From Fasciola hepatica (taxonomy: Eukaryota > Platyhelminthes > Trematoda > Plagiorchiida > Fasciolidae), in contig CANUEZ040000179.1 in NCBI GenBank assembly GCA_948099385.1, forward strand, positions 10,682,001-10,746,000: a stretch of DNA of 64,000 bases, in the 5' to 3' direction. The translations under genes and the position numbers were made by a program. Within the stretch, counting starts at the first letter, position 1, and every line of letters begins with the position of its first letter. Of the stretch, positions 23,558 to 34,072 are shown piece by piece. The notes below the pieces were generated by a model. That model was given only the letters and a program-made list of their open reading frames with translations. It ran no database searches and was not told where the DNA came from.

Positions 23558-23932
23558 TATTTGTCGACCGTCTTGCAAGAGACGTGTGATGCGCTAAAAT
23601 TGGAACACGAACAGACCAAAGAAACCGAGACAACTTTGGCCCACACGAAAAGCGAACTGCGTCGTGTACGACGAGAACTGGCCACAGTAAAGCTTCGGGC
23701 CATCGCAGCGAACACGCCCAGTGGCCCCGATCAAGGACTGACTACTAACGACTCCGTTAACTCTGCGGATCGAGACGAGCACAAATCATTCGATTCACCA
23801 ATACGAAATCCACTGTTGCAACTAAAACTGGAAAATCACAAGTTGCACAAATTGGTTCAACTGTTACGCACGCGACTGGTCAGAAAAGATCCCGTTTTTC
23901 AATCCCAATATCAATTTATCTCAGGAGTTTAA
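23558..23932 (+). CDS. Terminal exon of a predicted coiled-coil protein (exon E)
   Basis: A strong polypyrimidine tract (23497-23520) precedes the acceptor GATGACAG. The exon enters in phase 0, as exon D leaves, and stays open for 124 codons to TAA at 23930. It begins with a helical, heptad-rich stretch (ALKLEHEQTKETETTLAH, then SELRRVRRELATVKLRA). A Ser/Asp-rich linker follows, then a second helix (LLQLKLENHKLHKLVQLLR) and a short polar tail. The five exons together encode about 372 residues, the C-terminal part of the protein. No AATAAA was found close downstream. The protein family is not recognised. Confidence 0.72.
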   Translation, partial: YLSTVLQETCDALKLEHEQTKETETTLAHTKSELRRVRRELATVKLRAIAANTPSGPDQGLTTNDSVNSADRDEHKSFDSPIRNPLLQLKLENHKLHKLVQLLRTRLVRKDPVFQSQYQFISGV

Positions 23933-24462
23933 ATAGTACGATCAGATTGCATTCTTTGACTGGGATCCGAAGGGAAAAATTCCGGACTTATCTTCTGCTT
24001 GAATCACAACTGGAGTCTTTCTTAATGTTTCACTCAAGCAGAGAATTTTCGTTGTTGAAATATCATCCATAAAAGTACAATAGACAAATCATAACGGACT
24101 CCTGAGTTGTTTATATGCCGACTATATTGCGAAGAGAAGACGTTTCGTCCAGTTATCAAAAGAATTATTTTGAGATATTATGATCTCGTTTTGAGCCGTA
24201 TTTCCAAGTCTTTCTCACTGATCTGTTTACCTTCCGTTTGCTGCTTTCATCTTGGTTTGGTAAGATCAAATCATACGAATTCGGAAGTGTGCAAACGTAC
24301 AACTAGTAAGAATTAGTGAGTCTCATTCAGTTTGTCCATCTAAAAGTGACCACTTGGAAAACACATCTAGCCAATTCGGTTTTCTTCTGTAAACTAACAT
24401 AGGATCGACATGTATTGTCAAGAAAACGAAATAATTAACACTTAGCGCTTACAGCTGTCCCG
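23933..24462. other. Probable 3' UTR or intergenic sequence
   Basis: Follows the predicted stop codon. No canonical polyadenylation signal and no other feature seen. Confidence 0.4.
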
Positions 24463-24920
24463 TGGTGGTCGAGTGATTCAGAGCGTTTATCAACTCGGGG
24501 AGGTAACAAGTAGGAATCCTACCACCACCGGTCACTTTGGTTGTTTTTTAATACATACTTGCACATGAGTGTCGCGGAACGGGTGTATACCTCAACCTCC
24601 AATGCCCATCGTACTATTGAGGATAACCGGGAACCTGAAACTGAGATTTGGAGTGGTGAGTCACAATCGGTGAGGTGTAGTGACGAGCCGAACGACAGTG
24701 GATTACCACCTACCACAAAAGTGATCGGTGGTGCTTGGATTTGAAACTCTGTGAAAAGTAGACGCTCTAAACCCAATGACCACCACCGGTTGCAATCTTC
24801 CGTCGCCCAGCTCGTTACCATACCTTATCCAGCGAACTTTATTTAGTTCCCCGACCCAAGTCTCAGGTTGCCGGTTCTCCCTACGAATGCAATGTAATTT
24901 GGAGGCTATGGGGTACGCCA
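24463..24920. repeat. Cluster of family-2 SINEs in both orientations
   Basis: A plus-strand head at 24463-24540 has A-box-like TGGTCGAGTGATTCAGAGCG. A minus-strand copy at about 24570-24795 has A-box-like TGGTCATTGGGTTTAGAGCG and B-box GTTTCAAATCC. A plus-strand tail lies at about 24800-24920 (agtctcaggttgccggtt). The pieces look like one SINE split by a reverse-oriented copy of the same family. This relates them to 19925-20180. Confidence 0.6.
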
Positions 24921-25619
24921 CTTCTACTGCACTTGTGAGAAAACACGTGATAAGAAAAGCCGCATAATTGTTCAGCGGAATTCGCGGTCGTGAGACTAAC
25001 TGTTGTGGCTTTGTGACTTGTTACATAATAATCCGTCAAATGATACCAAACCTTTGGTCACCGTTGAGGAACTGTGAAATCCCTGTATCCTTGTTCGAAA
25101 TCAACGGCACCGCATATCCTATGGATTCCAACTGGGCTACGACTTGAGAGCGCGAACCGCACAAGTAAACAGCAGAACTATTAGGTTCGTCCGAAGCTGC
25201 ACAATATGTAATGGAATGATTCACAGTTTGCAGATAATTAAGGGGGAAAACAACTGAAGGGAGGGATAGGAAAAAACCGGACGATTCGATTAGTAATTCT
25301 AATTGTCAAATCTTCACAGGTTCAAAACTAAGAGCGACACAACTCATACCACACAGATGGGGGCAGATTTTAGATTCATTCTCACCGGAGAGCAGTCAGT
25401 ATTCTCAGTCAATCAGCTTAGGATCATTGTTTATTTGCCTCCACTTTCAAAGTTCTGGTTACACTCAACCTTGCTTCCATACCAGAATGAAGTTCACGAG
25501 CTCCGCGTGAGAATTTTTCAAACCTCTCGCAATAATGTGCACCCTGAAATACGCGGTCCAGGTTGCCTACATGACCCGTAGGCGAACCTCAATATGCAAC
25601 AATAATGATTCTGGAAAGA

Positions 25620-26387
25620 TCACATAACGCGTGGTAAATATCCCAAACAGCTAGTTGCATTGCACTGACATTGTGTTCCGGAATTCAATCGGTTCACATC
25701 CGCGATACCATCCGCATAGTTGAATGTGAGTTCTGTGTCTCGTGGAATAAAACGACTGGCGAAGAGAACAGCATACGGAATGCCACTGTCCACACGCAGT
25801 GGAATCACAGTCATATTCGCATCACATGAGTGATTCACGAGTCGTGCATCCGGTCTGCCCATATTTGGTAAATCAACATCACCATCGATACAGGTTACCG
25901 CGACCAACTGGTCGTGCGCGTACTCACGCATTGTCAGAACGTACGTACGACCAAGTCGATTTAGCTGTGTCCGTTCCCGTAAAACACCCACTTCCGGGGG
26001 AACAACTTCACCCAAATATGCACAAACCATCTCACCACAGAGAATATCTCGATCAGCCACAAGGCCTTTGCCTACATTCGGTATTTCGGCAATGCGATAA
26101 ATACGGTTTTGCTTTTGTCCTTCAGAAACTGAAGTTAGACGACCAAGATGAGTTTGAACTAAACGATTTGAACAATTCATTCCACATACACAATCTGAGT
26201 TGCATTCGAAAAGAGAAGCAGAGAAATTTGTCAAAAGCCCTTGAATATTGTACGGATTTGTAGAACGCAGTCGACACGGACATTCGGGTGAAGCTGTGGA
26301 ACAACAGCACCACATCCCACAAGCGCAGCCCTCAAGCTGTTCTGCAATTGCAACCAGAGGGATGTTTTCATGGAACAAAAGTTCCAT
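25620..26387 (-). CDS. SET-domain histone-lysine methyltransferase, SETMAR/SUV39-like, intronless
   Basis: A complete 255-residue protein. ATG at 26387 is preceded in frame by a TGA four codons upstream, so this start is the only one. Residues about 20-80 are a cysteine-rich pre-SET zinc region (CACGMWCCC, then CPC, ECNSDCVCGMNCSNR). The SET domain follows: GKGLVADRDI (cofactor loop), VCAYLGEVV, ARLVNHSCDANM (the NHSC pseudoknot core) and ELTFNYAD (catalytic Tyr). A post-SET CQCNATSC closes the protein. All key motifs are present, so it should transfer methyl groups from S-adenosylmethionine to a histone lysine; the exact lysine is not predictable here. Domain order and size match the methyltransferase half of SETMAR; no transposase half is attached. 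A minus-strand AATAAA lies at 25430-25435, about 185 nt past the stop. The gene is antisense to and downstream of the coiled-coil gene. Confidence 0.9.
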   Translation of the reverse strand: MELLFHENIPLVAIAEQLEGCACGMWCCCSTASPECPCRLRSTNPYNIQGLLTNFSASLFECNSDCVCGMNCSNRLVQTHLGRLTSVSEGQKQNRIYRIAEIPNVGKGLVADRDILCGEMVCAYLGEVVPPEVGVLRERTQLNRLGRTYVLTMREYAHDQLVAVTCIDGDVDLPNMGRPDARLVNHSCDANMTVIPLRVDSGIPYAVLFASRFIPRDTELTFNYADGIADVNRLNSGTQCQCNATSCLGYLPRVM

Positions 26388-26438
26388 GATTATTAATCAA
26401 AACTGCCTCCCGGAAGTGTTGCGTTGTACAACCGGAAG

Positions 26439-26590
26439 CGAGCCAGCTGAAAAGGGATCAAGCAGCACAGGATGAATTTGTGATATTACGCGAAACCATT
26501 TGCTCACCCGAAGCGCATATGGCACGATCGGGTTCTAGAAGCAAACAGCGGACAAACATTTTAACTTCAGAGAAGCGAAGGTACCGTATG
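26439..26590 (+). CDS. Candidate orphan exon, helical peptide
   Basis: An open segment between acceptor CCGGAAG and donor TATG|GTGAGA, entering in phase 1 and leaving in phase 0. It encodes about 50 residues, QLKRDQAAQDEFVILRETIC then a basic Ser/Arg/Lys stretch. It resembles the exon style of the coiled-coil gene but lies beyond that gene's predicted stop and has the wrong entry phase to follow exon D directly. It could be an alternative 3' exon, part of another gene, or chance. Confidence 0.3.
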
Positions 26591-27720
26591 GTGAGATTTA
26601 TTGACAATTTTTGTATAAGTCTGAAACAAAGCATGCGGAAAGAACAGAAAATCGTCTGGAGAAAAGTTGATCCATCTGAGACCAACAAATTGGATTATTA
26701 CTGTACCAAATGAGAACGCCGCCGTCACACGACTCGCTGCCACGCTTGACCTACGAGGGCCTTATGTGGTTGTTTACTTCCAGTCTAATAACACACAATG
26801 GCCATCAGTATTTCAGAATGAATATCATCGAAGCATTTACTCGAAAATCGCGGGCACGTTGTATCAGTAACACTGATAATACGTGCCAGTCACTGAATGG
26901 AACCCCTAATCTAAATGAACTAAGGTAACTAAGACGTGTAGCGTATGCCTACAGGTAGATTCAGCACGAATAGTTTGCCGTAGTAGGCAGCTAGTGAAAG
27001 ACAGGGTAGGGTTGTCGGTTCAAGATATGACAAACAGATATGAAAGCCTTAGCTAATGGGCTTGACTGCGAAGGACCTCTAAGTCTTGAAGTAGTACACA
27101 ACAACGGGCAGTTGTGGCAGGTGGTATCATGGATAATGGTCTTAGGATGACAACTAATGCAACACATATTACGCTCGAAAGCAATCAAAAACGCGTGCGA
27201 TAAGACAGCACAATGAAAGCGAAACATACATGCACTTAACGAAATGAAAATGCAATTTCAGCTTTTGGTTTTTTCGTCATGAAGCCCAGCAAGACAGGTC
27301 AGGTGAAGGAGATTCAAAAAAGAGTAAAGATGTGGGCTGAAATGGTAGAAAGAGTCAGGAGGGAGACGTTAGTCTTAAGAGCCTATCAAACTGCTTTTCA
27401 ATGGCCTTTCGCTTGGAACATCAACAACCTTTCGTGGTGATTACCACGGCATTAATTTAGGTTTTTTTAAAGCGAGACCATTCTGTGAGTAAAATTTTCT
27501 TACGAACATTTGTACGAAAGCGAGGCTTGAGTGCTTTCTTAGCATGCCCTTTGAGAGTGTCCAGGTTCAAACGCATGAAGAAGTGATCTCCAAGCCCTTC
27601 AGTGAAAAGATTGTAGTGTGGACAAAAAATATATACACACCTTGGGAAGGTCGAATTTCGCGACGTACTACTACTGCTAGTAGGCAAAATGAGGCTAATA
27701 CCACAAAGTGTATAGAAGCA
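26591..27720. other. Intergenic or intronic sequence, nothing recognised
   Basis: Only short frames without domain motifs. Confidence 0.4.
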
Positions 27721-28130
27721 AATTAGCGGACCCGACAGGCATTTAATGTAGAATAATGGTTCTAGGCTCCACACTAACCTCAAACAAAGGTCCCATAGGT
27801 GATATATTCCTTCTAATGAAGATGAAGTGTAATAGGGTCAATGGTTTAGACGGGTTTTCGAAAAGAGCGCAAACCGAATTTGCTCTCATTTCATCCACAG
27901 CGTTAACATGTTTATACAACCAACTTTTGTTCCGTGAAAGTACCCTGGATTATGCCAGAGCGGCATCCATGGTGCGAGTGAATGTTCACTACGTGGAAGA
28001 TATATCACGTAATCTAAGCTCTGAACTTGTATGTTCAAAGACTTCTATTGGATCGAAAGTCCTCTGAGATCGGAAAAATTGGTCCGGTCGGCTTGACTAC
28101 TGACACCTGAATGTCCCCTTCAACACACAG
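27721..28130 (-). repeat. Dispersed repeat R1, inverted copy
   Basis: The reverse complement aligns along its length with 14228-14655. See that entry for shared runs. Beyond about 28130 the similarity fades. Confidence 0.65.
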
Positions 28131-28800
28131 ACAGCAGTGAGATAGTCTTTGGGATAGCCGGGTGAACCCAGTCCTTGGAGAAGTTTCGTGCACCAATAAT
28201 TGTGAGTGTGCATGACCAGGAAATCAGCTGTGCTTAGACGTGAATGTGTGCGGTAGCCTAAGGTTGACTAATACGACTGCTTTGCTCACGTGGATGAGGC
28301 CGCTGGGGCAAACAGCAGAGTGGGTTCATTCAGCCTTGTCTATGCCAGCCACCATGTAAAGCGGTGACTGTTTGATCATACACGGTGATGATAATCTTGA
28401 TATATTGTCATTTACGTCGTCACATGATAAGATAAAATTGTCACGATGTCTTTCGAAAATTGGGGTCAATGCATCAATTCAGAGATTTCATAAGTGTCTG
28501 TGTGAGCGCAGTGCAGGATGCGGGTTTAGCAGTGGCGACCTACTGTGCAGAAAACACGATGTGCACCTGGATCATTCTTTCCCACTAGCGAGACTGAGGA
28601 CATACTTATCATTTATCTATGAAACACACGTAGTGCCAAAACACTATCTTCTCAGCCAATAATACGTCCCTCCTCATAGATTCGTCACAACCACTGCTTC
28701 ACGGTCCTCCCCCATTTATTAGTCACCCCTTAGTGGTGCTAGTCTCTTCACCAGTATCCTGACGGCAGCTTGTCCCCTCTGTTGTACTGCAGAGACTACC
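28131..28800. other. Flank of the CACTA-like composite, nothing recognised
   Basis: The open frame at 28372-28662 has no family motif. Similarity to the right side of the composite starts near 28801. Confidence 0.4.
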
Positions 28801-29099
28801 CATGTAGCACGTGGCCCACCGCAACATTCCGGTAACAAGCGGGCAGAGAAATAGTGGACAATTTATAAAAGTAATCACATAATTATTCTTCAAATGGCCT
28901 TGTGAGTAATAATATGCGGTTTTTACTCATATTTATGTCCATGAATTGCGGTGCAATTGTGGGTCTTTGTTTTAGTCAAGTGAAGGCCAAATTCGAATCT
29001 CGAAGCGGTTCTGCCTTGTCGCACGCGTCACGAAGTTCTGTCCACAATCGTGAACCGTTTGGGTCCATTTTGGAAACTGCTTCATATTATTCAGTTGCA

Positions 29100-29229
29100 A
29101 TGGCTGAAATAAATCAGCGGAAGAGATATCGTATGAAGAAGAAAGGACTGAGCTCCGTGAAGTGTGCTGTTTGTGGAGAAGCCACACTGTGGGAGCACCG
29201 CGCGCGTTGCCCAAAGTTGGATTTACCAG
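29100..29229 (+). pseudogene. CACTA-like element, N-terminal exon with C2HC-like zinc motif (left arm)
   Basis: The frame starts MAEINQRKRYRMKKKGLSS and continues with CAVCGEATLWEHRARC, a Cys-x2-Cys...His-x3-Cys cluster, then ends at a good donor, CCAG|GTGAGAG. The basic start and zinc cluster suggest DNA binding to transposon ends; that is inference. An almost identical copy is on the minus strand at about 52508-52640. An in-frame upstream extension to 28902 exists but is not conserved in the right arm, so the start at 29100 is preferred. Confidence 0.6.
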
Positions 29230-29548
29230 GTGAGAGTAATCGCTGTCTTGTTACTTTCATTCTAGGGAATTCGCTTATTAATGCGGCCGCTGAATGCTGC
29301 GGTATGATTCAAAGAACGTGCCGTTCGGCAAACAACGTGAGGCATGCTTGCAAGAGGACTTATTCCGACGACTTCTTCAACGCAGCCAGCAGTTATGAGT
29401 AATTTAATCGTCTGAATACCAATTTTGACTCATTTGTTTGCAACAGTTGAGGCTCCCACTCAAGAAGCCGTTATCTCTGAAGGACAGCCACGAATAACAG
29501 CACTTGGTTTCGTTTCTGGCGCACTAACTTCCGTTAATAGTTATTCCT

Positions 29549-29770
29549 TTGCACTGCTTACGACGTGCACCACAGTCTGCTGACGATGGAAGTTCACTTT
29601 TGAACTCCTTGGGAAAGGCCTTTGTTCGTTTTCGACTGTCTTTGGTCCAACAAAGGGGAATCTTGGAAGCAATCAGTGAACATATACCGAATCTTTGTCG
29701 GGACCCAAGAACGTTGTTGGGCACAGCAAGGGAGTGTCCTATCACGAATTTGGATAACGGGCTTTACATT
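29549..29770 (+). pseudogene. CACTA-like transposase, part 1 (left arm, cut by gypsy-2)
   Basis: The frame encodes LLNSLGKAFVRFRLSLVQQR and continues to NLDNGLYI, the N-terminal part of the transposase region. It ends at the gypsy-2 insertion: CATT at 29767-29770 is the target duplication. The coding sequence resumes at 35417. The right arm has the same region on the minus strand at 46640-46860. Confidence 0.7.
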
Positions 29771-30182
29771 TACAGAAGACGTTCGAGTGCGGCTGGCGAA
29801 CGTGTCTCCTATCGGGTCCAGCAGCGAATACCAACGATATCCCCTCTATCGGACGAATAGAGAAGACGCAAGTCGGTTTACAGATGCGAGGTGTATTCTA
29901 TATATCGTGGCACCGAAACAGTACCGATACGAGAGATACACCGAACGGAAAACGGAACGAAACGCGACGGCTGTGCAGAGAGCGAACCGCGAGCGAACGA
30001 CCGAAAGTGAAAGTGATTTTAAACGAGGTCGACGGAAACCTCGGAAAAGTCAGTCAAGTAAAACGTAGGCAACCGGAGAACACTGAGGTCAATGTCAAAC
30101 GTCAGAAAAAATCGTGGAGAAAATAGATCCAAAATGGTGTCCAGAAAATAGTCATTTTCTCAAAACGATCGAGGTCACTACA
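29771..30182 (-). repeat. gypsy-2 3' LTR
   Basis: 412 bp, starting TGTAGTGACC and ending CTTCTGTA on the minus strand. Identical to the 5' LTR except for four substitutions, three of them within the last 45 bp of the minus-strand LTR. Confidence 0.93.
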
Positions 30183-30675
30183 GCAGCCCCCCGCTAGAAA
30201 GCACGGGAAGCTTTCGAAAAAATGTTAAGGAGGAGATGGCATACAAACGGTACTCGTGTGCGCGAATGCGTGCAAAATACGTGAATGTAGCTGCGCTGTA
30301 GGATGCTGACGGGCAGAATCCGTGGTATGCAGGAACCGTAGGATGATGGTCGAGCGTAAACCAGATTCGTTGCCAATGGCGTCGGTTGCGTGAATCGTCA
30401 TCAAGGTGTGCCACACCAATAACGTCCAGCGTCGGGTAACCGTTAACCAATATGATATCCGGAAGCCAAACCGATAGGTTCGTAAATGGCCAGGAACGAG
30501 AACGACAAGGCCGATCGAGAATGCAAACGTTGGTGCCAAAATTCTCCGGATTTCGTGGGACCAGCGAAGCGTACCATATGGCGAGGTTCCATGAAACGAA
30601 AAAGAAACGGAAAACTGGTGTAGCAACCGCAATGGACTTGACTAGAATACAGTAATATCTAATGAGGTATGTCAA
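30178..30675 (-). other. Open frame between pol and 3' LTR of gypsy-2
   Basis: A 165-codon minus-strand frame fills the space between the end of pol and the PPT. It begins with a hydrophobic stretch and has no other recognisable motif. Its position is where some gypsy elements carry a third ORF, but no cleavage site or second membrane segment supports that, and it runs over the PPT. Most likely non-coding 3' region. Confidence 0.2.
30183..30194 (-). other. gypsy-2 polypurine tract
   Basis: Minus-strand GCGGGGGGCTGC lies immediately inside the 3' LTR, the usual site for priming plus-strand DNA synthesis. Confidence 0.75.
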
Positions 30676-30843
30676 ATCGTGTCGAAACGATAAACACGAA
30701 AGTTATTACTGCGAAGTGCAATGGTTAAGATCGTGTTTGACCTAGTCGCGAAAACGTGCTGGGCAAACGATCTTCCGACCGGAACGTGAGACGGGAGCCT
30801 CATTCACGGACGGGTGCGTACGCGTGCTCTGCTGACTTGAACG

Positions 30844-33336
30844 TCAGACAGTGTTCTCACTCGAGGACGTAGCAGGGCCAACTAGCTGCTGACTTGAACG
30901 TGAGACGATAGCGTCATTCGAAGTCGTAGCAGTGCCAACTAGGTGCTGTTCTGAACGTGAGACGATAGCCTCATTCGAAGTCGTAGCAGGCAACGCTAAA
31001 TGCAGACCTTGACGTGACACGGAAGTGTCGTCAACAGGCAGTGCAGGGTTAACATCGAATCTCATGTCAGCGGACGACACACTATCATCAACGTACGCGG
31101 CTTTGAGACGATCGATACTAACGGAATCGACGCGACCGTGTCGATCATTCTTAAAGGTCTTATCGTGACGAGAAATCACGCGAAATGGACCTTCGTAAGG
31201 CTGTTGTAATGGTTTCCGTACCGAATCAACACGAATGAATACATGCGAACAAGTTTCGAGTTCGGTCGGAACAAAAACCTGTCGTCGCTGCATTCGAGTC
31301 TGCGCCGGAGCGAGATTTTGCATGTACGTAGACAAACGATGAACGTAAGTCTGTACGGCAAGTGAATCTGTACTCCGTGGCGTAAAGAATTCCCCAGGCA
31401 GTCGTAATGTCGTGCCGTAGACAAACTCTGCGGCGGAACGTTGGATATCTGCCTTTATGCAAGTCCTGATACCAAGCAGAACTAGCGGTAACGTTTCGTA
31501 CCAGTCGGGGCTCTCGTGTGCTCTAAGAGCCGCTTTGAGTTGGCGATGAAAACTATGGACTTAACCGTTCGATGCCGGATGGTACGCGGTCGTGCGAATG
31601 CGTTCCGTACCCAGCATGAGTTAATGAAGAGAATAGATCGGACTCAAATTGTTGCCCTCGATCGGTAGTGATTGTGGAAGGACAACCATACGAAGCTATC
31701 CATCGTTCTATCAGATGTCGAGCCACTGATTCGGCCGTGACGACAGAGATGGGAATAGCCTCGGGCCACCTCGTAAATCTATCGATGCACGTTAATAAAT
31801 AAGTATACCCGTGTGATGGGGTCAATGGACCCACAATGTCTACGTGGATATGGTCGAAGCGAGCATCAGGCGTAGCAAAAGTACCGATAGGCGAAGCTAC
31901 GTGCTACGTGCACTTTAGATCGTTGACATTGTAGACACTGTTTTGCCCACATACGAACATCTTTATTCATGGGCGGCCAGACGTATCGTGCAGCTACTAA
32001 TCGGAGACTGGCTGCGATGCCTGGATGTGAGAGTCCGTGAAGGGTATCGAACACGAGACGTCGATATGCAGAGGGTACGACTGGTCGAGGTAGGCCAGTA
32101 GACATGTCGCAGAGTATAGTCCCGGCACTGGTGGCCAGAGGTACGGACTGACACTGTAGCGACGATGACTGAGCTGCTTCCATACATGAAGAATCCTGTG
32201 CCTATGCGGCAGCCATGGCAGGGATGTCTAAAACCGGAGATTTAATGGCATTAAGCGGAATACGCGACAAAGCATCTGCAACGCAGTTCGACTCACCTTT
32301 AACGTGCCGAAGGTCAGTCGTGAGCTGAGAAATATAGTCTAAATGTCTGACTTCTCGTGGAGAGTAACGATCAGACTTAGTATGCAATGCATACGTCAGA
32401 GGCATATGGTCTGTAAAGAGGATGAAATATCGACCCTCGACTGCGTGGCGAAAGTGCTTAACGGCATTATATGCAGCCAGCAGTTCGCGACCAAAAGCAC
32501 TATATTTGGTTCCCGTGGGATTGAGGCGTCGAGAGAAGAACTCGAATGGCTGCCATATAACAGAAACAGGCTGTTGCAGGACCGCTCCGATGGCAAAATC
32601 GGATGCATCCACCGCTATGCTTAGCGTGGCGGATGGAACTGGGTGCATGAGGAGCGTGGACTGAGCTAATGTCGCTTTAATCTCCGAAAACGCTACTCAT
32701 GTGGCATCCGTAAGCGACAACTTACGTGAATTGCCACGAAGTAGGTCAGTTAATGGAAGCAAACGTTCAGCGGCATGGGGTATGAAACGACGATAAAAGT
32801 TAACTAACCCCAAAAATGCCCTGAGCTCCTTGATTGAGGACGGTACGGCGTAATCTAGAATAGCGCGCACTTTATCCTCGCAAGGCTTAATACCCTGTCG
32901 AGTGATCTTGTGGCCGAGGAACATAAGTTCCGGTTTGCCAAGTTCACATTTATCAGGATTGACTACTATTCGATGTTCGGACAAACGTTGAAATAGTAGC
33001 GTCAAATGTTGGAAATGTTCATCTACGCTCGACGATGCGATTAGCAAGTCATCGATATAGACGTGAACAAATTTCAAGTCTCGATAAACCTCTGGAATGT
33101 CTGAGCAGCAATTCGCAAACCAAAAGGCATACGTAGGAACTCAAACAAACCAAAAGGAGTCGTGACAGCGGTTTTCTCAACATCTTCAGCGGCGACTGGG
33201 ATCTGGTGATAGGCTCGCACCAAATCGATCTTAGAAAATACAGTCGTGCCGTGAAGTGATGCCGTGATGTCGTGTATGTGGGGTATCGGATAACTATCGT
33301 AACGGGTAACCGAATTGTGCCCGATAGTCGCCACAT
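30844..33336 (-). pseudogene. gypsy-2 pol, RT C-terminus to integrase (broken)
   Basis: In order on the minus strand: RT palm end with VYIDDLLIASS (33077-32697), RNase H with AVDASDFAIGAVLQQ (32648-32202), integrase HHCC zinc domain (32183-31866, ending CLQCQRSK), integrase core with TYLLTCIDRFTRWPEAIP and ITTDRGQQFE (31834-31553), and a C-terminal domain (31335-30844). In-frame stops separate RT from RNase H and RNase H from integrase. Frameshifts occur near 33075 and 31880. The region of the third integrase catalytic residue carries a stop and lacks the expected glutamate. The last part contains three imperfect tandem repeats of about 19 residues. Confidence 0.88.
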
Positions 33337-34072
33337 GGTCGCCAGCTAACGCCATCTTAAGAACCATGTGCAGAGGTGAGGCCCATGGACTGTGAGAAGG
33401 ACGAACAATACCTTTAGAAAGTAAAGTGTCAAACTCAAGTTTGGCGAAAGCCAATTTGTCCGGTGCCAGTCGGCGAGGTCGTGCCGTGACTGGTGGTTCG
33501 TTAGTGACAATGTGGTGTGCCACACGATCGGTCACTGTCTCTATCTCTTCAAATGGTTTAGTCAATATGGGGAACTTAATAAACAAAGACTGAAAATCGT
33601 GCGGAATGTTAGAAAACAATCCTGTGATTCGGTGTGCATCTGTTCGAGCTGCAATACCCGTAAATTTAATGTCCGACGAAGGATCGATAAGCTGCAGCCT
33701 ACGTGAATCAACAAGTAATTCATAGTGCTGCAGAAAATCGATTCCCAGTATGCCTATGGGAACATCCGCAAGAATGAACGTCCACAGATACCGTCGTCGT
33801 GGTCCCAGGTTGACCGCAAGCTGTCTCGTGCCGTAGGCAGGAATGGAGGAACCGTTCGCCGCTGACAGCCGAAGCAAAGAAGCTCGTGGCTTGTCTTTAC
33901 CAACCGGCAAGACAGAAACTTGGGCCCCAGTATCGACCAGGAACCTAGCGTTAGTGCACGAATCATGCACGTAAAATAAACGGTCAACCTGAGACTGATT
34001 GCCGGCGAGTACGGCCGCTTCTACTCGCCGGCAGTGGCGTTTCCCGCCGCGTATGAACCCGGCTGTCTGCAC
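33074..34072 (-). pseudogene. gypsy-2 protease and RT N-terminal half
   Basis: A 332-codon frame. An aspartic protease motif [14 protein letters not shown] lies near residues 40-55. The RT fingers and palm follow, with [28 protein letters not shown] (first catalytic Asp) and FLRMPFGLR. It overlaps the end of gag in the -1 frame, as in the CsRn1-like element at 47-52 kb. The frame ends early at 33074 because of a small deletion before the YIDD box. Confidence 0.88.

Noticed and set aside
30178..30675. Possible third (envelope-position) ORF in gypsy-2
   Set aside because: Only a hydrophobic N terminus supports it; there is no cleavage site or anchor, it overlaps the PPT, and the intact CsRn1-like relative has no ORF there.
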